Positions 10,584 to 20,324 of a DNA stretch of 64,000 bases are shown piece by piece. The stretch lies in contig NW_022985091.1 of assembly GCF_010015585.1 (NCBI RefSeq), forward strand, positions 149,533-213,532. Direction: 5' to 3'. Source of the DNA: Eremomyces bilateralis CBS 781.70 (lineage: Eukaryota > Ascomycota > Dothideomycetes > Eremomycetales > Eremomycetaceae). The position numbers and the translations under genes were made by a program. How positions within the stretch are numbered: the first letter of the stretch is position 1; each line of letters starts with the position of its first letter. The notes under the pieces are model-generated. The model was not told the DNA's origin and did no database searches. It saw only the letters and a list, made by a program, of their open reading frames with translations.

Positions 10584-11364
10584 TTCTGTAAATGTGATGG
10601 GTTGTCCCTAATGCCTTTGCCTTTTCTTGATTTGCGGTGCCAGCACGAACAATAGGGAGTGAAGAATAAAAAGTTGGAGATGGAACTGTCAAACCCTCCC
10701 GCCTCCCAGTATAGCGGGAGCGCTAGTATGGATTTGTGATGACGTCAATCCTGCTTCCACGAGGCCTGGATGACCTGTGTATGGCGAGTAAAATTGATGA
10801 TCCACTGATGATCTATTCTCCGGAAGGATATTCCCCCAGCCTATGACTTCAGTTATTATACAAGAACAAAGTACTACTTCTGATTAACTATACACTTGTC
10901 AAGTGCGTAGAGATATACTTTTGAGCCGTCATTTGGCGAGGCCGCCTTTTTGCAATTGGCTCTACATATGGCATCCACCAGTATCAGATCTCGATCAAAC
11001 CACCAAGTTGAATGGATGTCATTTAATGTACTATTCTGTCTACTCCAACCGCCCTTTCCACGACATTGCCAATCCTGCGAGCCGGAAATATGACGAAACA
11101 TTGCACCCCTCCGTGGACTTGTGACATACTCCAGGAACCCAGAAAGAGTAGAGGAACTGCGAAACGGAATTCTCGTGCTTATCAGTTATCGAGTAGAGAA
11201 GTGTATAATGACAGGTTAGTAGAAGGGAGCTTCTCCACCCAGGAGGCATCCAATACCTACCTCAGTCTTCCCCAACCCATCTTCTGATATCAAGACGCAT
11301 TCATGATGGGATATTTTGTATAGCGGCCGTCCGATCGAAAGGAAGCCAAGGAAGCCAGAAAGAT
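10584..11364. other. Intergenic region with promoter of the DLH/SnoaL gene
   Basis: This gap lies between two minus-strand genes and holds the promoter of the DLH-like gene and the 3' end of the amidase gene. A TGACGTCA palindrome is present at 10740-10747. Small frames here have no recognisable content. Confidence 0.5.
10740..10747. promoter_or_regulatory. CRE/ATF palindrome TGACGTCA
   Basis: A perfect 8-bp cAMP-response-element palindrome lies 157 bp upstream of the start of the DLH/SnoaL gene. This is the preferred site of ATF/CREB-type bZIP proteins (Atf1/AtfA in fungi), linked to stress responses. Occupancy is inference. Confidence 0.5.
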
Positions 11365-12604
11365 TCAAGACTCGCTTCCTGTTGCAATGGATAGACATGG
11401 ATCTTGCTCGGCCGGGATCGGCTCCTGCCATCGCTGAACCCAGGCCACCGTTCCCGCGGTTGGGTCCATGATGGCCGCATAGTGCGTATACTCGTTACAG
11501 GTAGGATACTCGCAGATCCATTGAACGAGGGCCTTCTGCGTAACACAGACATCCGCTTCCGATGCCCCGGGATGTGATTCGAGGAACGTCTTGTTCCAAA
11601 CATCCCACTTCCTCCCTATACATGATAATCGCTTTCTAGAGTCCAGGACAAATTCCTCGGGAAGGACAGGACCGTGATGCGCAGGTTCAAAATCAGGGGC
11701 GGTTTGGGGATCTTCAAGGTCATGGTTTGTGGCAGCCACGAAGGATTTCGATGATCGGGTAGATGCCGTGACTCGGTCCTTTTCAACAACGAGCGACTCT
11801 TGTCCATCACACAGACATATATATGCCGCTGAGGTCGGTATCTGTGGAAAGGTGGAGCGTATCGTATCGAGAGATACCGGGTGTTTGGTCGAGGTAGGGA
11901 GGATCATATCCCGTAGGAGGGATGAGATCGACGGACGGAAGCCAAGAAGTACGAGAAGATTGTGTGAGTAGTATTGGAAGTTTGAGAACGTTGACGACAC
12001 GTTATGGGTTGGCCGGAAGTTCAGAGATATGCTGAGCCCTTGTCTGTAATGGTCAGCCGTGAAACCTTCAACGTGGAGACACATACCGAACTCCTGTCAA
12101 GATGCCAACAAAACCAACGTAGGTGATGGATCTCGCGACGATCGGACCTCCAGCTTGCTCAACGAACTCCAACTGCACGACAACTTTGCGGAGTTCGTCC
12201 ATGCCCCAGTCCAGGGTCCGAAAATGCAGCATCCTCTGGTCCAAGCCTCGCCCAACGGCTATCCCTCCGCTCGTACATCCCATCAACACGTCAAGAAGGA
12301 CATTGAGGGTCACCAGAAGATGGATGTCGACTCCCGTTGCCGTGCTGATGCCCTTCAGCTCTCGCGTTTGTTCGTTGCTATACACGCGGCGTAGACACAA
12401 TCGTGAAAGGAAAAGGATGGTTTTGAAAGATTTGCCCAACCCGAACGAGGCGATGACTTCTTCAAACAGCTTAGTAAGTTCGATTATGTGGTCCTTGAAG
12501 TCCGTTGCGAGCTTCACATATCGCAATTGTGGAGCAAGCGATAGGTCAATCGTGTAAGCCGGCGGGATGTCGCCAGCTATCACAGTGTTTGAAGTTGAAG
12601 CCAT
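11365..12604 (-). CDS. Acid ceramidase / N-acylethanolamine acid amidase-like hydrolase
   Basis: The model joins 12604-12087 and 12043-11365 (intron 43 nt) for 398 residues. The family (peptidase class C89, NAAA/acid ceramidase) is made as a proenzyme that cuts itself so that a Cys becomes the N-terminal nucleophile and then hydrolyses N-acyl lipids such as ceramides or N-acylethanolamines. The motif GCTSGGIAVG puts that Cys at residue 110, followed by HFRTLDWGMDELRKVVV, matching the R-x-L-D-W family core, and by a conserved FVAATNHDLED segment that should carry the Asn of the active site. The N-terminal opening PPAYTIDLSLAPQLRYV matches the NAAA-beta region. No signal peptide is evident, so a lysosomal-type route is not supported. 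It is head to head with an acyl-CoA ligase, which could activate a released fatty acid; that link is inference. Confidence 0.87.
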
Positions 12605-13563
12605 CTTGAGCGGTGAGCTCTCATGCTATGAACAGCTTCAGAAATGACGGAAATGTATCAACTATCAAGAATTCCTCTTAATAGATCCATAACCTGGACT
12701 CTTTTGAGGTCATCAAATACTAGGAGACAGAAACGATGCCGTCCTCGCATTATTGCTGCCTGTTACTCGAAATTGGCGAGTCACTGAGGGCGTGGGAAAG
12801 TGGACATGCCATTTGACGCTATGGCTTCACCTCGAACACAGCCTTTCTTTTCTCCACGGTCTTCCATCTCGAACGATGAGAGTACACCTCAGCACCGGGC
12901 TTGGGATTAGTAGCCTTTCCGGTGAAGGTATCTACGGTATTCTCTACGATCGATTGCGACGCCGAGGCATATCAGCCGAAGTCAGAGTGGTACAACATGC
13001 CCGGGCCGTGCTCGGAACCAGTTGGCCAGTTTACGAAGCTACCTGAAAGCACCCCCGGAATCGGAGCTTGATAACCATGAGGCAGTCCGCAATAGGCATG
13101 CCTTAGTAGCAGTACCTTCAGAGTTCAGACCATTGAAAATCGATTGTGCTAGTAGAGCTTTTCTTGAAAGTGCCTGTACATGGTTGAGCAAGATGGCTCC
13201 TTTTCTGTTGAATCGGATCTTTCTTCCTACCCTTTCTTGTCTGTATACCCCTATCAAAAGGTCTTGATCTCATCAGTTTCTACAATATTCCGTACTTACC
13301 TTCTCTTATGAATCCTTTCTGCTATTGTCCCACTTTTATCCTGCTATCCTAAGAGGCCCAAATTAGTTCGTGATCGCTAGTCGAGGATCCCCGCATCTCC
13401 ATGTTTATCTGGAAGTTTTCGGCAATTGTCCTATTGCCGTGAAAGCTTACTTCTCGCCGCGTGAGGCTTGAATTCCATTCTACTAAGCTCATTTACATAC
13501 CGGTTGTGAATATCCCGTTCAAAGGTCATTGAGAATACAGAACCCTTTTGGAACACTGTCAAA
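12605..13563. promoter_or_regulatory. Long divergent intergenic region, amidase / acyl-CoA ligase
   Basis: The gap is 959 bp and must hold both promoters. Two plus-strand frames (12753-13046 and 13022-13267) start with ATG but have no known domain and lack splice support. I see no repeat or transposon end. Confidence 0.45.
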
Positions 13564-15579
13564 ATGCCGTTTCTTGCTCAGAGTCATATCCCGATTCCGA
13601 CCCAGGACCTTTTGTCCTGGATGTTCGACAATCCTCAGTATGATGTGGATATGCCGATTTATATTGACGCTGCCAATCCGCAAAACTCAATATCTAATCG
13701 ACAGGCGAAGCTTATGATCAGAAAGATGGCCGCTGGTTTCAAAAAAGCCGGGCTTCAAAAGGGGGATGTTGTCTGTGTGCATTCATTCAATGATGTAAGT
13801 GGGGGCAGCTTCCAACAAGAACCAATAGCCCGAACAGATGGAAGCGTACCCGTTCCGTTATATACATCGTGTTACAATCCTCGAAGTCCTCATCACTCCA
13901 GGAAGCATGTGGCCTTGAATTAGGTGTATGGTTGTATCTTTGGTAAACTGGATACGCTTCCATGGCTTCGGGTGCTTGATGTCTTTCATACGAGTTCAAA
14001 TGGCTGTGTCCTCGTATATGGACGCTGACATGATTTCGTTCTCAGATATATTATCCGATTGCATTCCTGGGTATCATAGCAGCAGGAGGCATCTTCGCTG
14101 GCACGAATCCATCATACACCCCTTACGAAATCTCGCACGCCATTCGAACCGCCCAGATCAAGTTCTTCATTTGCGAGCCGGAAGTCATGAAGAATGTCCT
14201 CACAGCCTCCGAGACGTGCGGGATACCGAAGAAGAATGTCTTCGTCTTCAACTCACGCGGCCAATCTGTTCCAGCTGGGTTTGAATCGTGGACATCCCTC
14301 ATGTCTCAGGGAGAAACGGATTGGGAACGGTTCAACGATAAATACACCTGTGAAAGCACACCGGTTGCAAGACTGTTCAGCAGCGGGACGACCGGATTAC
14401 CGAAAGCATTGGACACCACACACTACAACTTTGTGAGCTGGCCCTAGAGGAAGTTTTGCAATTGTCACTAATATGTGCATAGATTGCCCAGCACACCCTG
14501 GTGGTGGAACATCGACCACGCCCCTATCCAGTAAGTTGACGCCCTTAGAACTATAGTGCATCATTGACGGCTTTGCAGTTGCGAAGATTGGTTTGCAATC
14601 CCCTGTTCCACGTCAGCCAAGCTCCTCGGGTTCATACCAGTGCGCTTCGAAGTGGAATCACCACATACATCATGCGCCGATTCGAACTGGAGCCATGGTT
14701 GAAGAATGTTGAGCGATACGAAATCACCGAACTGAATTTCGTGCCGATGATGGTCATCACGGTCCTCTCGTCTGGACTTGCAACAAAATCGACGTTCCGA
14801 TCCATACGGAGCGCTTCATCTGGAGCGGCTCCATTGGATAAAGCGCTTCAGCAACGCTTCCAACAGTACCTCGCCGATGATGTACCATTTAGCCAGGTAT
14901 GTAGCACGCTGATACTCATTTTCCTCCTCTAACGAATCGCAAGGTTTGGGGCATGAGCGAAACAAGCTGCATTGCCACCATGTTCTACTATCCGGAATAC
15001 GATGACACAGGAAGCGTTGGTCGCTTCATTCCCAATTGTGACGCGAAGCTGGTCGATGACAATGGGAACGATGTCAGTCGACCGGGTATTCGAGGAGAAC
15101 TTTGCGTTCGAGGACCGATCGTCATTCGCGGATATTTTAATAACCCAAAAGCGAACCAAGAAAGCTGGGATGAAGATGGATACTTCCACACTGGAGACAT
15201 TGGCTATTGCACAGAGGACTTGATGTTCTACATTGTCGACAGGAAAAAGGAGCTGATCAAGGTTCGCGGCTTTCAAGTGGCTCCCCCAGAGCTGGAAGCC
15301 GTTCTCCTGGAACATCCCAACATCATCGACGCTGCCGTCATTGGAGTTCAGAGGGGGAGCGAAGAATCGGAGCTTCCAAGAGCCTATGTGGTCCTTCGGT
15401 CAGGAACTTCTGCATCGGAATCGGAAGTACGGGATTTCTCGAGTGCTCGCCTGGCGAGATTCAAGAATCTCGATGGGGGCGTGCAGTTCGTTGAGTCCAT
15501 TCCAAAGAACGCAAGCGGGAAGATATTGAAGAACCAGTTGAGAGAGTGGGCGAAGAAGGAGATGAGGGCCCGTCTCTAG
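13564..15579 (+). CDS. 4-coumarate:CoA ligase-like acyl-CoA synthetase, probable peroxisomal
   Basis: Five exons (13564-13794, 14046-14432, 14483-14530, 14579-14896, 14944-15579) give 539 residues. It is an adenylate-forming enzyme: acid plus ATP gives an acyl-AMP, then the CoA thioester. The P-loop FSSGTTGLPKA lies near residue 187, RRLVCNPLFHVSQAP marks the core, VWGMSETS is motif A5, and YFHTGDIGY, then DRKKELIKVRGFQVAP (hinge and A8), then NASGKILKNQL with the catalytic Lys complete the set. The protein ends in Ala-Arg-Leu, an acceptable peroxisomal targeting signal type 1. The first intron is 251 nt, about five times the local norm; the other three are 47-50 nt. The text resembles fungal 4CL-like enzymes of beta-oxidation or secondary metabolism. 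Substrate is unknown. Confidence 0.93.
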
Positions 15580-16227
15580 AGCTAGGAAGTCGATCGACAT
15601 TTGGGGCAGAATTGATGGCATGCGCTTGGGGTATTTTGGGAGTTTCCCTTTATACGAATACAGGTACATAGAGGCGAAAGCACCATTTCATACTCCTTCA
15701 ACTGCCTGTGTGGTGAGGCCCGCGGGCTATCCACATTTATATACTATCTCCATCCTTCTTGGATTGACATGCGAATAGGCCGGTATAGAACCGAGGTGGG
15801 ATTTCAGCCCATGACAGATTCCTTGCTCTAGTTCTCATCGTCTGCATAAGGATTCCCTTAATAATGACCATGAATCATGACGGATGAGGACTGGTACTTT
15901 GTGTCTAACCCATTTGGCGCTTTGTCGGTGTCGGTGTCGCGGAATGGGAACAAGTTCCTCTCGGATCAGTGGTAGTCAGTGTATCTTGTTTCTTGATAAT
16001 ATTTAATCGCCCCTTGACGTTATTGTCTTTGCCATCCATCTATTCACAATCTCGCCTAGTCGAGGTCTGAGTCAAGGGACCTGTATTTCCCTCTGAAGTT
16101 GTGTCTGACAAGTCTACCTGGTATGTATAATAGTTGACCTTGGGTCGTAGTCGACCATGTGTCTGTTGTGAAAGCCGGATAGGCTTTAGCTCCAATTTGA
16201 CAGAAGCTGTGGAATGTTCGGATTCTA
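15580..16227. other. Intergenic region downstream of the acyl-CoA ligase
   Basis: I see no gene here. Minus-strand frames at 16040-16346 overlap the start of a P450 relic and have no recognisable content of their own. Confidence 0.5.
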
Positions 16228-16570
16228 GTGGTGACCTCTTGCAGGTATGAGGCAATTGCGCTCTCTATCCTGTCCGATTTCCTAACTTGGTATTTCGTTG
16301 GTGTGGCCGTAAATCGCCTGTACTTCCATCCTCGCGAAATTCCCAAGCTACAAACTTACTACTCAGTCAAAATGGTACAAGTTCTATTACGATATCATCT
16401 ATATCAGGAAATCTGGCTTCGGGCTTCAAGGTATGCATAGTAGATACGGTATGGTATGATAGATGCTACTCAGTCCTATTAACTCACTCCTCCGGAGCCA
16501 ATCGTTCGAGTTACCCCTAAGGAGCTTCATATTCCGAATTTCGAATTTTTGGATGAACTCTCGGTAGCCA
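16228..16570 (+). pseudogene. Decayed cytochrome P450 gene, N-terminal part
   Basis: Pieces of a fungal P450 N-terminus are readable in order but not in one frame. First comes a membrane anchor and hinge (ALSILSDFLTWYFVGVAVNR, then LYFHP), as in microsomal P450s where R-LYFHPL is followed by the Pro-rich hinge. Next, in another frame, KWYKFYYDII, matching the usual W-Y-E-F-Y-Y-D helix. Third, PIVRVTPKELHIPNFEFLDE at about 16497-16560, matching the conserved G-P-I-V-R-x-x-P-x-E-L-H strand. The pieces are split by frame changes and stop codons, and the I-helix, ExxR and heme-Cys regions are not found downstream, so the gene is broken and truncated. The next 600 bp show no further P450 text. It lies between an acyl-CoA ligase and a monooxygenase. 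Confidence 0.75.
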
Positions 16571-17174
16571 CATCGTACAAGTTGGTTGCGTTTACAGAGA
16601 TAGTACCTTAGTAACATGCCAATAAATCGTTGCTGCTCTTCCCCTCCCCTACTCCTCACCGAATCCGCTCTGCCCCCTGCACGGCTCCCAACTCGTAATC
16701 GTTTCCCTCTCCAGGTCTATCGTCATTGGTATTACTAGCCTCATCGTCGATGGTCGTCATCTATGCCCCAATTCTCGCCCTCAACTTATGCCTGACTAGA
16801 CAGAGGGTAGCTCGACCATTACCATGGGGGATCATGTCGGTGGTCAGAACCAGTTCTGGGAAACTGCCCCAAACCATGGTATTGAGCGTAGGATGAAAGC
16901 ATACAGTGGTATATGCTATCCGAAGAACTTATGAATCCTTAACATTGACTGAAATCCCTAAGGCCATCTATTGCTTTGGCGATACTAACAAAACTTATTG
17001 CTACTAACACTTATTTGTTCTTTGGATCGCTTAGATACCGTACCGCTTTCATAGACGGTATTACGCGGTGTATACAAAACTTCAATCCATAATTGACTGA
17101 TATAAATATTTAGAGTCGCACCCAAATGCTATGCAATGTCAAACCAATACAGGAAATTGCACCCTGCCCGTATT
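16571..17174. other. Intergenic region between P450 relic and BVMO
   Basis: No gene is seen. The sequence may hold more of the decayed P450, but I could not read any family motif in it. Confidence 0.45.
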
Positions 17175-18996
17175 CTAGATCTTGGGCTGAGCGGCGCCAG
17201 TAATGCCGACAGGTGCACTATGGTTAGTCACAGTGCCGCTCCTAGTCAAGAGCTTTCTCTTCCCATCCTTGGTAATGGGCAGGTCGTCGTCATACTCGCG
17301 AATGTAGAACGCCCAGTCGCACGTTTCGTCTAATTCGGTTTGACTATAACCGTTGCCGAGCCAAGCGAACCTGTTACCTGCATACCCAATCTCGTAGTCC
17401 TCCAGACGTAGCTCCTGCATGGCTTCAATGTAATGGAGTGTCGACCCGGGCCATAGTGCGGTGACGGTATCGTCGACCGCAGAGGCCTTGTACCAGGAGC
17501 GGCAAGGATCGGCCCAGACGGTGCGCTTCATAAAGAAGTCCTTGTGGGCGACGAAGTCCTGGATCGCGGCCTTGGTTGGGGAGAAGGTGCGGATGTTGTG
17601 GGTTTGCCATCTATCGACGAGTTTGAGCATGTAATCAGCTTGAGTCTCTGTTTGTTGTGTTAGTGAGCTGCCTTCATCGGTACAGGACTGAATAGATCTT
17701 ACCAATGGCAGAGAGGACAGGGCCGTTTCCGATAGGGCAATTCGGGCCAAGGAACAACATGTAGTTTGGGAATCCTGCCGCTGAGACACCAAGGTAAGAC
17801 TCGGCCTGTTTTGCCCACTCGTCCTGAAGGTTGGCACCGCCAGGTCCAATGATTGGGAAACGAGGCTTGAAGCCCGTGTCAAAACCTGTCGCGCATATCA
17901 AGACATCAACAGGATATTCATTCCCATCGTCGCAAACACAGCCGCGCTCGGTGACTTTGGTGATCTCGCCATACACAACTTGCACGTTCTCCTCGCCAAG
18001 AGCTTCGAGGTAGCCCACTCCTGGAGTCAGGCGGCGGCACCCAACAGACCATTCCGGGATAAGTTTTTCCTCGAGGAACTGGTTGTGGAGCTTCTCTTTC
18101 ATCAACTCCTTCATGTAGTCGCTAGTTTCGCTGTTGATCTGGGAGCCTTTGAGGAAGATGCCGAACTGAGCGTTGAGGCCCGATTCAACGTTCTTTCGGT
18201 ACTCGGTGAGGGCACCTGGCTTCCCTACAAAGTCCTGTTTCTCCTCCTCCGTGTACTTATGTTGTTCGAGACCTTGAACCGGCGAGACCCAGGTTGGCTC
18301 ACGGATGAATGTTGTGCATTTTGACACATGTGGTTGGATGGTGGGGAGCACTTGGATACCGGATGAGCCATTTCCAATGAGGCCGACGTGTTTGCCCTTT
18401 AGCTCGACGTTATCATCCCAGCTGGCGGTGTGCAGCAGTTTGCCCTTATAGTCGTGGAGGCCGGGGATGGCCGGCCATTTCCAATGGTTCAAAATACCGG
18501 AGGCATTGATGAGAATGTCGCAGGAGTCGACGATTTCGGTCCCAGCGTTGAGGTCTTTAATGTGGACATCGTATCCAGCTTGCTTCTCGTTCCAGTAGGC
18601 GCCGGAGACCTCGTGCAGAGGCTTGATATACTGGTGCAGATGATATTTCTGTGCGAAATCCTCAAAATACTGATTGATCTCTTTGCTGCCTGCGTACACG
18701 GCAGACCAGTCAGGCTTCGGTTCGAAGGACCAGGTGTAAGTATGCGCAGGGATATCGCAAGCACATCCAGGATACCTGTTCTCGTACCATGTCCCGGAAA
18801 TCTTAGGGTTCTTCTCATAGATGGTCAAGCTATAGTTCTGGAAATGGCGTTGCAACTTGTATGCTAGTAGAAGACCTGAAGCACCAGCACCAACGCAGAT
18901 GATACGGACGTGTCGTTCGGCATGGATTGGGCCCAGGAGTCGACGTTGGGCGTCACTCTCTGGGTTGCCAGTCCGAGGAGGTATCTGGTTGGCCAT
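17175..18996 (-). CDS. FAD-dependent Baeyer-Villiger-type monooxygenase
   Basis: The model joins 18996-17703 and 17647-17175 (intron 55 nt) for 588 residues. Such enzymes use FAD, NADPH and O2 to insert oxygen next to a ketone. The FAD Rossmann motif GAGASG is at residues 36-41, preceded by RIICV. GTWYENRYPGCACDIPAHTY is typical of the family. The fingerprint F/Y-x-G-x-x-x-H-x-x-x-W-D is seen as YKGKLLHTASWD near residue 185; it carries Asp where many members have Pro. The NADPH Rossmann motif GLIGNGSSG follows, and DVLICATGFDT is the late ATG motif. The closest recognisable relatives are fungal BVMOs of steroid or secondary metabolism; the substrate is unknown. A CCAAT box lies about 141 bp upstream (19137-19141). 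The neighbouring acyl-CoA ligase and P450 relic suggest a small catabolic or biosynthetic group. Confidence 0.92.
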
Positions 18997-20324
18997 GGTG
19001 TGAGGAGAGGACTAAGTCGTGAGAAGTGCAGTCGAGTCCCGGACAAGGCGAAAAGAACACGAGAAAGAGCCTAGAGATATCTCATGGAGAACTGAAGGAG
19101 AGAGGGAATAAATTCAATGCTCCTATTTGAGGCAAACCAATATCTCATATAGCGGACAATCTTTGTCCTTCGGTAACCCATCGGGAACACAACAACACCG
19201 TAGAGTAAGACCCCTCTCCTTTCCAAAATCATTGCACAAAGTTAGTCTCATAATCTGTTAAACGAAGCTGCCGCGGTGTGGACTAGTTGAAGATTCCAAG
19301 GCGTTGTAGTTGCGGTCCCGCCCTATGGCGGTGGGAAACTGATTCATGGGTTTTGGGTATCAATGGGGTCAGTGGATTTTGACGAGTCAATTTGCGGGGA
19401 GAATCTGGATACTGTTTTCCTGTTGAGACTCGAGCGGGTTCATCATTTGTGGACCGAACCCAGCCTCGGGAAATATCCCAGGTGCGCTCTGAAGCATATT
19501 GCGGTCGAAGGGAATCGGAAACAAGAAAATCGTCGTTGGTTCTTGAAGTCGTCTAGTCTGGGGTCTGCTCTTTTCAATTTCCACTTATTCAGTCTTCAAC
19601 TATAGTCTGTACCGGCAGCCAGTCCGATGGTTATTTTGGCCGATCTGCTTAAGCAGTAGATATTTGATACCACAATCACGCACTCGCGGCGGCGGAATGG
19701 ACTGTTGCTATTAAATCTCAGCTGCGGAAGTAAATTTCAAGAAGATGAGAACGTCTTGCGCCTACCGCTTAATTTCCCCCTTTCCTAGTCCCGCCTGTGG
19801 CTCTACTACCATCGAGATGGTACGTCCAGCAAACCATGATCGGGTGCAGGTGGTGTGAAAAGCGGCTAAGAGACGCTCCAGTCTCCACACATCATGTTGC
19901 TAGTGGGGACTGGGGAGCCATTCCCCGCATCGTGATGATCTTATTACAACCTAGCCGCTCGGCACTCACGCGCTTCTCCGTAAGACCGCAACAGACACCT
20001 GGAATGTTGTGCAGAGAAATGAATTAGGATTTAGGGGTAGCTCCCCTGTTATTAGTCGTTCGGATATGGTTCGGATCTTCATCAGGGGTGAATGAATCAG
20101 TCGCAAACAATACGCGAGTCCTTCCTGACTCGTGCAAAGTCTGATCAGCTCAGATGCGGCACTCCGTCCATGCAGAATCCATCTCCACACCATTCTGGTT
20201 TAATAAACGTGCTAATTACATACCTGCTGATGTAGGTTCTCTTCTCGCGTTCTCTCCCTAGGGGGCTACTCGCTGGCATTGTTTTGTATGCTGAGGATCT
20301 CGCACCAAGACCGATGCTGTATCT
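18997..20324. other. Intergenic region, promoter of BVMO and 3' side of importin gene
   Basis: About 1.3 kb without a supported gene. A CCAAT motif at 19137-19141 sits at a normal promoter distance from the BVMO start. Small frames at 19363-19605 and 19966-20193 have no known content. Confidence 0.5.

Noticed and set aside
12753-13267. Two ATG-started plus-strand frames between the amidase and the acyl-CoA ligase
   Set aside because: No recognised text and no good splice sites linking them to each other or to the ligase gene.
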